This document shows positions 1-9,749 of a stretch of DNA of 64,000 bases, piece after piece. The notes beneath the pieces are model-generated. The model was not told where the DNA came from. It saw only the letters and a list, made by a program, of their open reading frames with translations, and did not search any database. The number at the start of each line of letters is the position of its first letter. Positions within the stretch are counted from its first letter, which is position 1. The stretch covers positions 19,502 to 83,501 of the forward strand of contig JAKUCV010007130.1 in assembly GCA_028386065.3 (NCBI GenBank), written 5' to 3'. Position numbers and translations under genes: made by a program. The DNA comes from Turnera subulata. Lineage: Eukaryota > Streptophyta > Magnoliopsida > Malpighiales > Passifloraceae.

Positions 1-3000
1 AGGTCCATCCCCTCTTGCATCCAACTTGGATTTCCTTTGTTGAGGGAACCTCTCCTTCCTAAAGTGCACCCAAACCCAATCTCCAGGCTCAAAGTGAACA
101 ACTCTGCGCCCTTTATTGACTCTTTGTGCCACCTTTAGGTTCTTGTTCTCAATGTGCTGTCTTGCCTTCTCATGTATAGATTTCACCAACTCAGCCCTTT
201 GTTGTCCATCTGCATTATCAATGTCTTTTAAAGGAATAGGCAACAAATCCAAAGGGGTTAGTGGGTTAAAACCATAAACAATCTCAAAAGGCGAATAACC
301 AGTAGAAGAATGAATGCTCCTATTGTAAGCAAACTCAACCATAGGCAACCATTCTTCCCAAGTTTTTAGATTTTTACCCACAACAGCACGTAATAGAGTA
401 CCTAAAGTTCTATTTACCACCTCGGTTTGGCCATCTGTTTGAGGGTGACAAGTAGTAGAAAATAACAACTTGGTCCCTAATCTATTCCAAAGCACACGCC
501 AAAAGTGAGACAAGAACTTAGTGTCTCTATCAGATATGATTGTCCTAGGAATGCCATGCAAACGTACTACATCCCTAAAGAACAAGTCAGCCACATGTAC
601 AGCATCATCTGTCTTGTGACATGCAATAAAATGAGACATTTTACTAAACCTGTCAACAACCACAAATATACTGTCTCTACCTTTCCTAGTCCTAGGCAAA
701 CCAATAACAAAATCCATAGATATGTCAGTCCAAGGACAATCAGGAACAGGTAAAGGAGTGTACAACCCATGGGGTTGCACCTTACTCTTGGCTTGGCGAC
801 ATGGTATACAACCTGCACAAACTTTTTCCACATCTTTTTTCATGTTAGGCCAATAAAAATGCTCATGCAAGATGTCTAAAGTCTTAGCAATACCAAAATG
901 CCCCATCAAGCCTCCATCATGAGCTTCCCTAACAAGCAACTCACGCATAGAACACACAGGCACACATAACTTATTATCACGCATCAAATAACCTTCATGG
1001 CGATAAAACCTATTAAATGCAGCATGTTCACAAGCATCAAATACCATAGCAAAATCGGCATCAGCAGCATACAACTCTTTAATGTGCTCAAATCCAACAA
1101 GTTTCGAAGAAAGAGATGTAATCAATGAATACCGCCTAGACAAAGCATCAGCTATGACATTTTCTTTTCCCTGCTTGTATTTAACTACATATGGGAATGT
1201 CTCAATGAACTCCAGCCATTTAGCATGGCGCTTACCTAACTTACCTTGGCCCTTTAAGTACTTTAAGCTCTCATGATCCGTGTGGATCACAAACTCCTTT
1301 GGCCAAAGATAGTGCTGCCAAGTTTGTAATGCCCTAACCAACGCATACAACTCCTTGTCATAAGTGGAGTAATTGAGTTGTGCCCCCTTCAACTTCTCAC
1401 TAAAATAGGCTATGGGTCGTCTTTCCTGCAACAAAACAGCACCAATACCTACTCCAGAAGCATCACATTCAATCTCAAATGTAGAGTCAAAGTCAGGCAA
1501 TCTCAAAATAGGAGCAGAACAAAGTCTATTCTTAAGTTCATTAAATGCCGAAATTTGTTTCTCCCCCCACTTAAATCCAACCTCTTTTTTGACAATCTCA
1601 TTAAGAGGTGCAGCAACAGTGCTAAAATCCTTCACAAACCTCCTATAGAAACTAGCAAGTCCATGAAAAGATCTTACCTCACTTACCGTTGTAGGAGTCG
1701 GCCACTCCTTGATGGCTTTTACTTTTTCCTGGTCAACCTCAATGCCTCTAGCACTCACAACATATCCAAGAAAAATGACATGATCCAAGCAAAAAGAACA
1801 TTTGGAAATCTTAGCATACAATTTCGCAGCCCTAAGGGCATCCAAAACGCATCTAAGATGCTCAGCATGTTCATCCACAGTTTTGCTATAAATCAAGATG
1901 TCATCAAAGTAAACCACCACGAATTTTCCAATAAATGACCTCAAAACATAGTTCATTAACCTCATAAAGGTACTAGGCGCATTGGTCAGTCCAAAAGGCA
2001 TAACTAACCACTCATATAAACCATGTTTTGTCTTAAAAGCAGTTTTCCATTCATCACCAATTTTCATCCTAATCTGATGGTAACCACTCATAAGATCAAT
2101 TTTGGAAAATAAACATGCACCATGCAACTCATCTAGCATATCATCCAATCTAGGTATAGGATGGCGATACTTTACCGTGATCTTGTTGACTGCTCGACAA
2201 TCAACACACATCCTCCAAGTTCCATCCTTCTTTGGAACTAGAATGACTGGCACAGCACAAGGACTCAAGCTCTCCCTGATGTGTCCCTTTTGCAACAGCT
2301 CATCAACTTGCCTTTGTAATTCCTTAGTTTCCTCAGGATTAGCTCTATAGGCAGGTCGGTTGGGGATTTGGGCACCAGGCATAAAGTCAATTTGGTGCTC
2401 AATGCCTCTAATAGGAGGTAACTCCTTAGGCAACTCCTCAGGAAACACATCAGAGAATTCCTGCAAAACAGAAACAACACAACTAGGCAAATTGGGGTCA
2501 AGGTCAGTGTTAGATAAATAAGATTGCTTACAATAAAGCATCACTAACACTCGTTTGTTCTCACAAGCTACCCTCATGTCCCTCTCATTTGCATAGAAAT
2601 TTTGTCTCTTTTTCTCTTTTCTCGCTTTAGTGGTGTCGACATGCTCTCCTTTTGTGCTCACTCTCTTGTCGACATCACCCTCACCTTTTACACTCAGTTT
2701 AGGCTCTCCTTTTGCAAAGCCCTCGGCTTTCCTCTCACCCTCACTAAGTGTGGCCGATTCGGCCTCTTTCTCCTTCATCCAAGCCTCCATACTTTTTTGC
2801 ATGAAAAACTGATCCTCATACACCTCTGAAGGAGATAATGCACCCAAGTTCACCTTTCTATCTCCCCAAGTGAAAGTGTATCGGTTCTTGTGGCCATCAT
2901 GTAGCACCTTTCTATCAAACTGCCAAGGCCTACCCAACAAGATATGACAAGCCTGCATTGGAACCACATCACATAGAACCATATCAGTGTATCGACCAAT

Positions 3001-3780
3001 GGAGAATGAAATAAGAACCTGCTTGGAGACTTTCACTTCTCTAGTGTCATTCAGCCATTGAAGCTTGTAGGGTCGTGGATGCTTAGAACACTCCAATCCC
3101 ATCTTCTCCACTAGCATAGAACTCGCCACATTGGTGCAACTCCCACCATCAATGATTATACTACATGGCTTGTCTCCAATCATGCATCTAGTGTGAAAGA
3201 TGTTCTCTCTCTGCTCACTCCCATCATCTCTTTGTTGCATGTTCAACACCCTCCAAGTGACATACAACTTGCGCACCACATCCTCTTCAGAATCATCTTG
3301 GGCATCCTCCAATTCAGGCATGTTGGGGTCGATATCTTCATCATCTTCAGAATAGATGTCTCCATTCTCTTTGATCATCATAGCCTTCTTGTTTGGACAC
3401 TGAGCAGCATAATGTCCCTTCCCCAAGCACCTGAAACATTTGATATCCCTAAACTTCCCTGTAGGTGCACTAGTGTCCTTAGAGGGAGCAGACTTCGGCT
3501 CCTCCTTTCCTTTCCAAGGCGTTGCCTTGGGTGTACTATAGGTAGGTCTACTGGAACTCCCCACCTCATGCTTGGTGTACTTAGCACTAGCACTCCAACT
3601 GGTATGATGGTACGACTTGCCTCCCTTAGCAACCTTAAGTTGCTTCTCAATCTTTGCAGCCAATGCAACTATATCCTCTAACTCGTCATACTGCTGCAAC
3701 TCAAGAACTTGGGCAATGTCAGTATTTAAACCATAATAAAAATGAGACATAGTAGCTTGTTCAGCCTCAACTACACCAGC
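1..3780 (-). CDS. pol: Ty3/gypsy gag C-terminus and pol polyprotein, partial at window edge
   Basis: I checked most of this frame (lowest codon base 1 mod 3) line by line from the stop at 3781 to the window edge and saw no stop. That makes about 1,260 codons. In order: gag tail, CCHC zinc knuckle near 3440-3390, aspartic protease with IDGGSCTN near 3170-3120, reverse transcriptase with [20 protein letters not shown] and the catalytic [12 protein letters not shown] near 1917-1880, RNase H with [13 protein letters not shown] near 1480, and integrase. The integrase ends at the left edge in the [10 protein letters not shown] and RKERFP-RKSKL region. The absence of stops in a retroelement pol suggests recent activity. 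It has no own start codon, so expression would need the upstream gag ATG and readthrough of the 3781 stop. Confidence 0.93.
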
Positions 3781-4529
3781 TTAGTTCATTGCCTTCTCCA
3801 ATGCAATCCAATACTCTTCCACCGTCTTGTTGCCTTGTTTCATCGATTGGAACTTGTGCATCAGCTCCCTTTGATGTGTAACAGACACAAACCTCTTCTT
3901 CATAATTCGTTTCAACTCATCCCAAGTTTCAATCTCAGGATCACCATACTCTCTTCTAGTGTTAAGAGTCTTCTTCCACCATGACCGAGCATAATCCTTG
4001 AATTCCACCACTGCAAGTTTGACCTTCTTCTGTTTAGTGTATCTATGGCAATCAAAGATGGCCTCCATATCATACACCCAATCAATGAATACCTCAGGAT
4101 CACCAGTTCCATGGAATGTTGGTAGCTTCATCTTGATGCTATTAACATCATTATCCATTCGCATTGCTCCTCCTTTCCGGTTGGCATAATACCGATCCAT
4201 CATAGGTCTGAAACCACCAATCCCATCACCTCGGCCCCCATTGCCTCTGCCTCCATTGCCTCGGCCACCATTGTCTCAACCCTTAGGTACTCTCTGATTA
4301 TCTCCAACTCTTTCTTCTACTTCTTCCTCTCCTTTCCCTCGGCCCTGAGCTTCACCTACTCTATTCCCTCCATTGTTGTTTGAAAGATCTTGTATAGACC
4401 TCTCATGCTTGTCAAGCCGAGTGTTCAATTCTGCTCTCATCTCTCTGAACTGGAGCTGATTTGCTCCACAGCCTGCCTAAGCAAGGCGGCTGCATCCACC
4501 TAGTCTCCTTCATTGCCCGTGTTTGCCAT
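3781..4529 (-). pseudogene. gag: Ty3/gypsy gag, disrupted
   Basis: Gag forms the retroelement particle. The best stretch, 140 codons at 4203-3781, carries a recognisable retrotransposon gag domain with the segment KLPTFHGTGDPEVFIDWVYD and a Trp-rich core (ARSWWK). The likely start is the ATG at 4529. From there the frame meets a TAG within ten codons, then a frame change near 4450. In the main frame a TGA at 4276-4278 lies between Gly/Arg/Asn-rich repeats, and a TAA at 3781-3783 ends the domain. Gag-like sequence then continues in the same frame past the TAA into the CCHC knuckle at about 3440-3390 ([14 protein letters not shown]). The lesions suggest the copy cannot make full-length gag without readthrough. 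Confidence 0.85.
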
Positions 4530-5449
4530 GATGCTATTACCTGCAAAAACTCGTTAGTAGAAAAACAAGTCCTCACGTGTATAAGCTCTCGTGTTTACAC
4601 TCTTGGCAATTGTTGTAAGCTCTCAGCCTTTTTTCTCTCTTGATTCAACTTTAGTTTATTAGTTAGGATGTAAATAAACAAATCAAATAAACAAATTCAG
4701 TAGATAATTCTAAAGAGTACAATTGACAACCCTAAAGAAAAGAAAGAAAGGTAAGCAATCCTAGAGGCAATCAGACTCCAAGAAGAAAAGGAACAACACA
4801 CACAGAACAAGACTTGTATGTGTTTGATTATTGGTAATGTCAAGCAATTCTGAAACAATAATCACTCAACACAAAAAAACAAGGCACAGTTCGGCAATTA
4901 ACAGAAAGAAATAGGAGAAAAAGAATGTCTGGCAGAAAAATTTGGGTTGCAACTCATTCTGGAACCAGAAACACAAGATTAGAAATTTCGGCACCTGTAC
5001 CAAAATTCATAATTCCAACCAACCAAATTCACAACCAATAACTTCCAATCAATCCAACCCAGCCAATTCAACAAGTAATGTGACCAAAACAATTTGGTCC
5101 AAATCAGATTCTGCAGCAAGATTTTCCAAATTGCAATTCCAATCAGCAAGAACAAATAATTCCAAGAAACCCTAATTTCAGAAACCCTAATTCAACCAAG
5201 TCGACTTGCTCTCTCTTTTTTTTTTTATTACTGATGTCGACAGTAGGATAACACAGAATAATAAAATTCGACCTTTTTTTTCGCGTGAACAGTATCGGCT
5301 AGGGTTTACTGTAGCGATGAACAGTGTCGACTAGGGTTTACTGTAGCAACAAACTGAAAAATTGAAAAACAACAAGAACAGGCCACGAATTGAATGAAAA
5401 CACAATTGACAGAAACAAAAACGAAAAGAGATATGATTGATTGAAACCT
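4530..5449 (-). other. Untranslated leader of the Ty3/gypsy element
   Basis: About 920 bp between the primer-binding site and the gag start. It is AT-rich and holds the 32-bp duplication at 5288-5351. I see no coding signal in it. Confidence 0.6.
5288..5351. repeat. 32-bp tandem duplication in the element leader
   Basis: Two units starting AACAGT at 5288 and 5320 share the core TAGGGTTTACTGTAGC. They lie between the primer-binding site and gag of the Ty3/gypsy element. Confidence 0.7.
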
Positions 5450-5461
5450 GCTCCGCTACCA
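5450..5461 (-). other. Primer-binding site (tRNA) of the Ty3/gypsy element
   Basis: The minus strand reads TGGTAGCGGAGC five bases after the LTR end. This is the expected position and TGGTA start for a minus-strand primer site. It differs at several positions from the common plant initiator-Met site (TGGTATCAGAGC), so the cognate tRNA is uncertain. Confidence 0.7.
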
Positions 5462-5466
5462 AAAGA

Positions 5467-6476
5467 TGATACGACAGGAACCCTAGAATCAGCACCAGAA
5501 TTTCTACAGAATCAGATTGTGGTCCCGACCTCAATCTCAATCAAACTAAGCAATCCACCACTCTTTATTCCTTCTCAAGTCAGCATGAAAACGAATTAAG
5601 GAATTGAGAATCACCAAAAGGAGATGTCGTCACTTGTTCCCAATCAGCAAGAAATCAGAAAACAACACCAAAGTAGTTAGAATTCACGCCTCACAGATTT
5701 GCAATCTGATATGTAAATCTAATCCCTATAATAAACCTAGTGAATCATCACACAAGGTTTTCCTAGAGAATCAGCACCCTAGGGTTTTGTTTGAATCACT
5801 CAAACAGAAAGAAATTTCTCAAAGAGAAAGCCGTAATTTTTATTTTCAGAATGTCTAACCCTTCCAAAGTCATTAAAAGATGCTATTTATACCCCCTAGG
5901 CCGGCCACCTCTCAAGTGAAAAGAAACCGAAACCCTAACCCTAATAGACTAGGCTGCCGAAACCCTAACCCTAGTTTGGACCTGATTTTTAATTAAGCCC
6001 ACATAATTGGACACTAATTAAAACCATACAAATAAACCCCAAACAACTTAAGCCCATATTAACTAACTAGTTAACAATGGACTTGACCCAACATAGTTAA
6101 ATAAACAAAAGGTCCAAGCCGAAATTCATTAAACAATGTAATTAAAATTTCGGCCACTCCTAAACACTAAAATAGAGATATGTCGAATGGCCCCAAATGC
6201 AAATGGCTGATGTTGACTGGGCCCCACCAATGCTCTTGAGTCAATTACTTCCTAATTGACAGCAAATAAACGGGCTTCTGTTTTAGCTTCTCTCCAAGCT
6301 TGATCAGGATGTCTTCTTACAGCTCTTTGTTCAAGAATGCTTAAATGTGAACCAAGAGCTGATTCTTGAGCATCTTTGATCTTGCTCTTGTAATTGGACC
6401 TTGAGGCAATGCCATGGCGCCATCTTCCTCTCCAATGGTGCTTGAAGGACCCTTGTTTGCATCAAATGGTGTATCA
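5467..6476 (-). repeat. 5' LTR of the Ty3/gypsy element
   Basis: The boundaries are inferred from matching inverted termini. The minus strand begins TGATACACC at 6476 and ends GTCGTATCA at 5467, five bases before the primer-binding site, giving 1,010 bp. A TATAAATA box lies inside on the same strand. The right flank is ACCCA; the matching left duplication lies outside the window, so the right boundary is supported only by the terminal repeat and by the LINE frame resuming next to it. Confidence 0.75.
5884..5891 (-). promoter_or_regulatory. TATA box of the LTR promoter
   Basis: The minus strand reads TATAAATA in the middle of the LTR, where a U3 promoter is expected. Transcription would start about 30 bases further left and run into gag. 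The adjacent stretch (5931-5975) carries repeated AACCCTAACCCTA telo-box-like motifs. Confidence 0.6.
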
Positions 6477-6591
6477 ACCCACTGCGGCTGAATTAGCGAG
6501 AAGAAATGAGATGCAAAAATGGGCAGTGGATGTGTTAAGTGAGGAAGATAATGTCAGGGGGAAGAGGCCAAGGGTTCTACAATGTGGCTAG
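6477..6591 (+). pseudogene. LINE ORF1 C-terminal fragment
   Basis: The reading frame YQPTAAELARRNEMQKWAVDVL ends at the stop at 6589. It resembles the segment YHPTRSELERKKEMESWVLGVI of the LINE ORF1 relic encoded on the other strand at about 7700-7830, so it is probably the tail of a related ORF1. Downstream sequence to about 6700 may be more of the same LINE but has no frame I can follow. The upstream part is cut by the Ty3/gypsy LTR. Confidence 0.5.
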
Positions 6592-7689
6592 AACTATCAC
6601 TCCCGCGAAATGAAAGTTTGAAAGCATAGAGAAATGAGGATGAGACTTAATCCTTTCATCACGGTTTTGTCAGCACAAGGTGAGAAGTACTAGTTCTGGT
6701 TTTATTTCGAGAATAGTGAATTATAGACATCCTGTAAATAGGCTTTTTGGCACTTGATAAGGACAAGAAGTAACACCTCTTGTAGTGAAAGTAAGGATAA
6801 CTATAGGAAATTAAGGACAGGTGAGCTAAAGCTCCTTTGGTGGAAGATGAACAAGGAGGGGAAGAGATCTAAATCGGCTCTATATAGTGTCAATATGCCT
6901 AGCTTTGAAGGCGTTACAGAGTATGTCAGCTCAATTAGTACTAGCTAGTTTCTGACCACCTAATTTTATTCCAGCAAACTAATTGCGGTATAATATATGG
7001 AGTGGAATTAGGATGTCTTTCTCTGTTTTAGTTTTTTATTTTTTTTCAAAAGGTTAATCATAAGTATACCACAATGCGAAGATAAATATCTATAAAGTAA
7101 CTGTCAACTACCACTATTACAGGCCAGATAAAAATAACAAGTGGGAGGGGTTAACACCAACCTCCTAGTAACACCCTAATTTAGTCTTATTAAAATACAA
7201 AATCATAATAGAGACAAACACGTATATAGATAGATAATATCAAAGCCTTACAAGATGTTGTGTTGGAATAGAACTTGATCGGTGTTGGTCTTCACACACC
7301 AGGTAAGCAACTAATGAAGATGGATAGTGCAGGCTGCTATCATAAACACAACGTGTTTTAAAAAGTCACTCCCACATAACATGAATGACAATCATTCGGG
7401 TATCATCTTTTCCAACTCAACTTTTAAAGGCCAGCTGGGGAAGAGCATACGCTCAGACTTAACTACCAGCTTTCGCAACCCCTGAATCCAGCCACCAAAG
7501 GCATTTCCTTTTATTCTTAGTTAGGTATCTCGACCCTAACTAGGTTGCAACAAAAACTCATCCCTATTAGACATGAGAGAACTCACAGGATTCACATCAT
7601 TATGACAAAAATATGAGGATAAATCTGAGCTCCTCAGATTCATCCTCACAAACATCCACCATCACTCAGGTTCGGATGGGAGTGCCAAG
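6592..7689. other. Intergenic, no supported gene
   Basis: Moderately AT-rich sequence between two LINE relics. Parts near 7400-7690 may be a continuation of the minus-strand LINE, but stops occur in all frames I followed. Confidence 0.4.
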
Positions 7690-9024
7690 CTCCCATCCCC
7701 ATCCTTGCTAGCCTCTGGTGTAATCTCAAACTGTTCAATAACCCCTAGTACCCAACTTTCCATCTCTTTCTTCCTCTCTAGCTCACTCCTGGTCGGATGG
7801 TAAAGCACATGCGTCTCCCGAGCCTTACGCTTCCAGTTGGGTTTCTTGTGAGTAGAAATGACAGGATAGTCACTATTTATTTCCTAAGCTAATTCTTCCA
7901 TCGAGTTTATCCCGCCTTGATGGACTATCTTAGCAATGATTTATGCACTTCCTTTACCCCTAGAGTCAACAACTTTCCTCTTTTTGCTTGCCATGGCTCC
8001 TACTAATTCCTGTTGCCCTAACTTATCTTGTGACACCTAATTCACCTCCTCAGCCTCATGTGCCTTATCCACCTCCGCATTAGGGGGCTATACATTCTGC
8101 TCCACTTGGGTCTGTTCCTTCTTGTTCCCGATGGTGTCCTCTGAGGTACTCTATTTTTTGTCAGGGTAATACTTCCCGACAACCTCTCTAGCTCGCATCC
8201 ATAGCTCTACGCTCAAGGAGCTATACATTCTGCTCCACTTGGGTCTGTTCCTTCTCGTTCCCGATGGTGTCCTCCGAGGTACTCTGTTTTTTGTCAGGGT
8301 AATACTTTCGACAATCTCTCTAGCTCCCATCCACGGCTCTACGCTCAGAACATATTCTAGTTCTAAGCCCTCATCTTCCCTTGGAGGCCTAGTGCACCTG
8401 CATATGTTATGTGTAACATGACCACACCTGTAGCATAGCTCACCAAGACGTTCATACTTGATCTTGACCCAGAGTTTCTGCCCTAGTTCATCATACACAT
8501 GAAGCCTAGGAACTCAATTTTCATGTGAACAATTCCATAAAAACCCATACAATTCTCAATTGTTAGTTTAATTTCTACTGCAGGAGTAGCGAATACCCCC
8601 ACAAATTTGCTTAATCTTTGGGTAAGCTAGGAAATTAAGTGGCAGGTCGTGCAGTTGAATCTAAAAGTAGGACAGTCGTAGAGGAACTTAGTTCAACGAC
8701 ATGTGCAGCAACCAACGCATGAAATTCGCATGCGTGAACCCGACCATCCATGGAGACCCAGCCAAGATTTTTATAAAATCCTCTTCATAATCAAAACCCA
8801 CAAGATAAATGTTTTTCTTGTCCGTAACCCTAATTTTTCCTTTCACTTGCCAAATTCTTAAAAGATGACCCTTAAAAGTATTAGCTGAGAAGGATTTTTT
8901 AGAATATACCTCCCTCCAGATGAGTTTTGCTGATGATGTCACCAAAAGCATGATCAATGTCTTCCATCTCTTTCTCTTGGCCTAGTGCTTTGAGTTTCAC
9001 AACGAAGTCCTCCTCCTTCCATTG
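7690..9024 (-). pseudogene. LINE ORF1 (DUF4283 plus CCHC knuckle), degenerate
   Basis: Plant LINE ORF1 proteins bind RNA and pair a DUF4283 domain with a CCHC_4-type knuckle. On the minus strand the frame starts near 9024 (EEDFVVKLKALGQEKEMEDIDH, after a one-base slip in a GGA run). It continues through WQVKGKIRV and VGFDYEEDFIKILAGSPW (8957-8688, DUF4283 pattern), then YERLGELCYRCGHVTHNIC at about 8450-8390 (knuckle). The tail ends in a basic segment near 7840-7700. Frameshifts and stops, plus a 133-bp internal tandem duplication, make it a pseudogene. No endonuclease or reverse-transcriptase part is evident to its left. Confidence 0.75.
8088..8353. repeat. 133-bp tandem duplication in LINE ORF1
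   Basis: The segment starting CTATACATTCTGCTCC at 8088 recurs at 8221 with a few substitutions and a small deletion near 8309. It duplicates the linker after the zinc knuckle in the LINE relic. Confidence 0.85.
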
Positions 9025-9575
9025 GAAGTCCAGTGGTGAAGACATCGCAAATTGCACTAGCTGGTAACCAGCACTTGAAAGACTTACTAAATAGTAACAA
9101 ACCCTTAGTCAAGGTAAGAACAATAACTCCCACAGTCGCTGCACGCAACAATCCGGAGAAACAGAAGATAACGGTAGACTGGAGAAGGGTAGGAGATACA
9201 GTAAGCGTCACTGCAAGGGCAGATTTAGCTAAGTGGGTGTTGGATTTATGGTAGTATGTGGAGAGGTGGATAAAGCCATGGTAACTGGTAATGATGAAGA
9301 GAACAAACGAATGAGAGCTGCCGTTGAAAAACAAAAACCATAATTGTGTAGATTAGGGTTAAAACTACCTGGATCTGAGGAGATTATCGTTGATCATGTA
9401 GGAAAAAGAGTAGACCTGGTCATGTTTGATGAGATTTGGTCTTTGGTGATGTTCAACTATTGTTCATTCTCGAGAGAGAAAGAACACTAATATGAAAAAG
9501 AAAACTTCTTTTGTTTCAGTTTGGTGGTATGAAGGATTTGTGTAACAATGGTTATGGCTATATATGTGTGCTAGC
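9025..9575. other. Intergenic, no supported gene
   Basis: The right part of the minus-strand LINE may extend here as its 5' untranslated region. I see no coding frame of interest. Confidence 0.4.
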
Positions 9576-9749
9576 AAAAAAGAAAACAAGAGCCAACACT
9601 ACTTATAGTGTAGTGGCATCTCCCTTAGATTGGATTCCAAGAGATCATGGGTTCGATCCCAATGGGCGGAATTGAAGGGAAGTTTGGGGGGTTAGGATTT
9701 GGATTATTTATGCAATTTCGATGTACCAAAAAAAGAAAACAAGAGCCAA
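9576..9749 (+). mobile_element. tRNA-derived SINE with long target-site duplications
   Basis: The body at about 9597-9728 contains a box-A-like TAGTGTAGTGGCA near 9605 and a clear pol III box B (GGTTCGATCCC) near 9650. It ends TGTACC plus an A run. It is flanked by direct repeats of about 21 bp at 9576-9596 and 9729-9749, identical over AAGAAAACAAGAGCCAA. The pol III boxes, A tail and long duplications are the signature of a SINE mobilised by LINE machinery. It is short (about 130 bp). Confidence 0.88.

Larger units (their letters stand above)
1..6476 (-). mobile_element. Ty3/gypsy LTR retrotransposon, truncated by window edge
   Basis: Read on the minus strand, the order is LTR (6476-5467), primer-binding site, leader of about 0.9 kb, gag, CCHC knuckle, aspartic protease, reverse transcriptase, RNase H and integrase, which is the Ty3/gypsy order. 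The element runs off the left edge within the integrase C-terminus, so the second LTR and the target-site duplication cannot be checked. Pol is uninterrupted and gag has only a few lesions, which suggests a fairly recent insertion. It entered, or abuts, LINE sequence whose reading frame begins immediately right of the LTR. I do not assign a lineage. The protease motif DGGSCTN and the integrase end RKERFP-RKSKL-RGDG are both visible. Confidence 0.93.
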
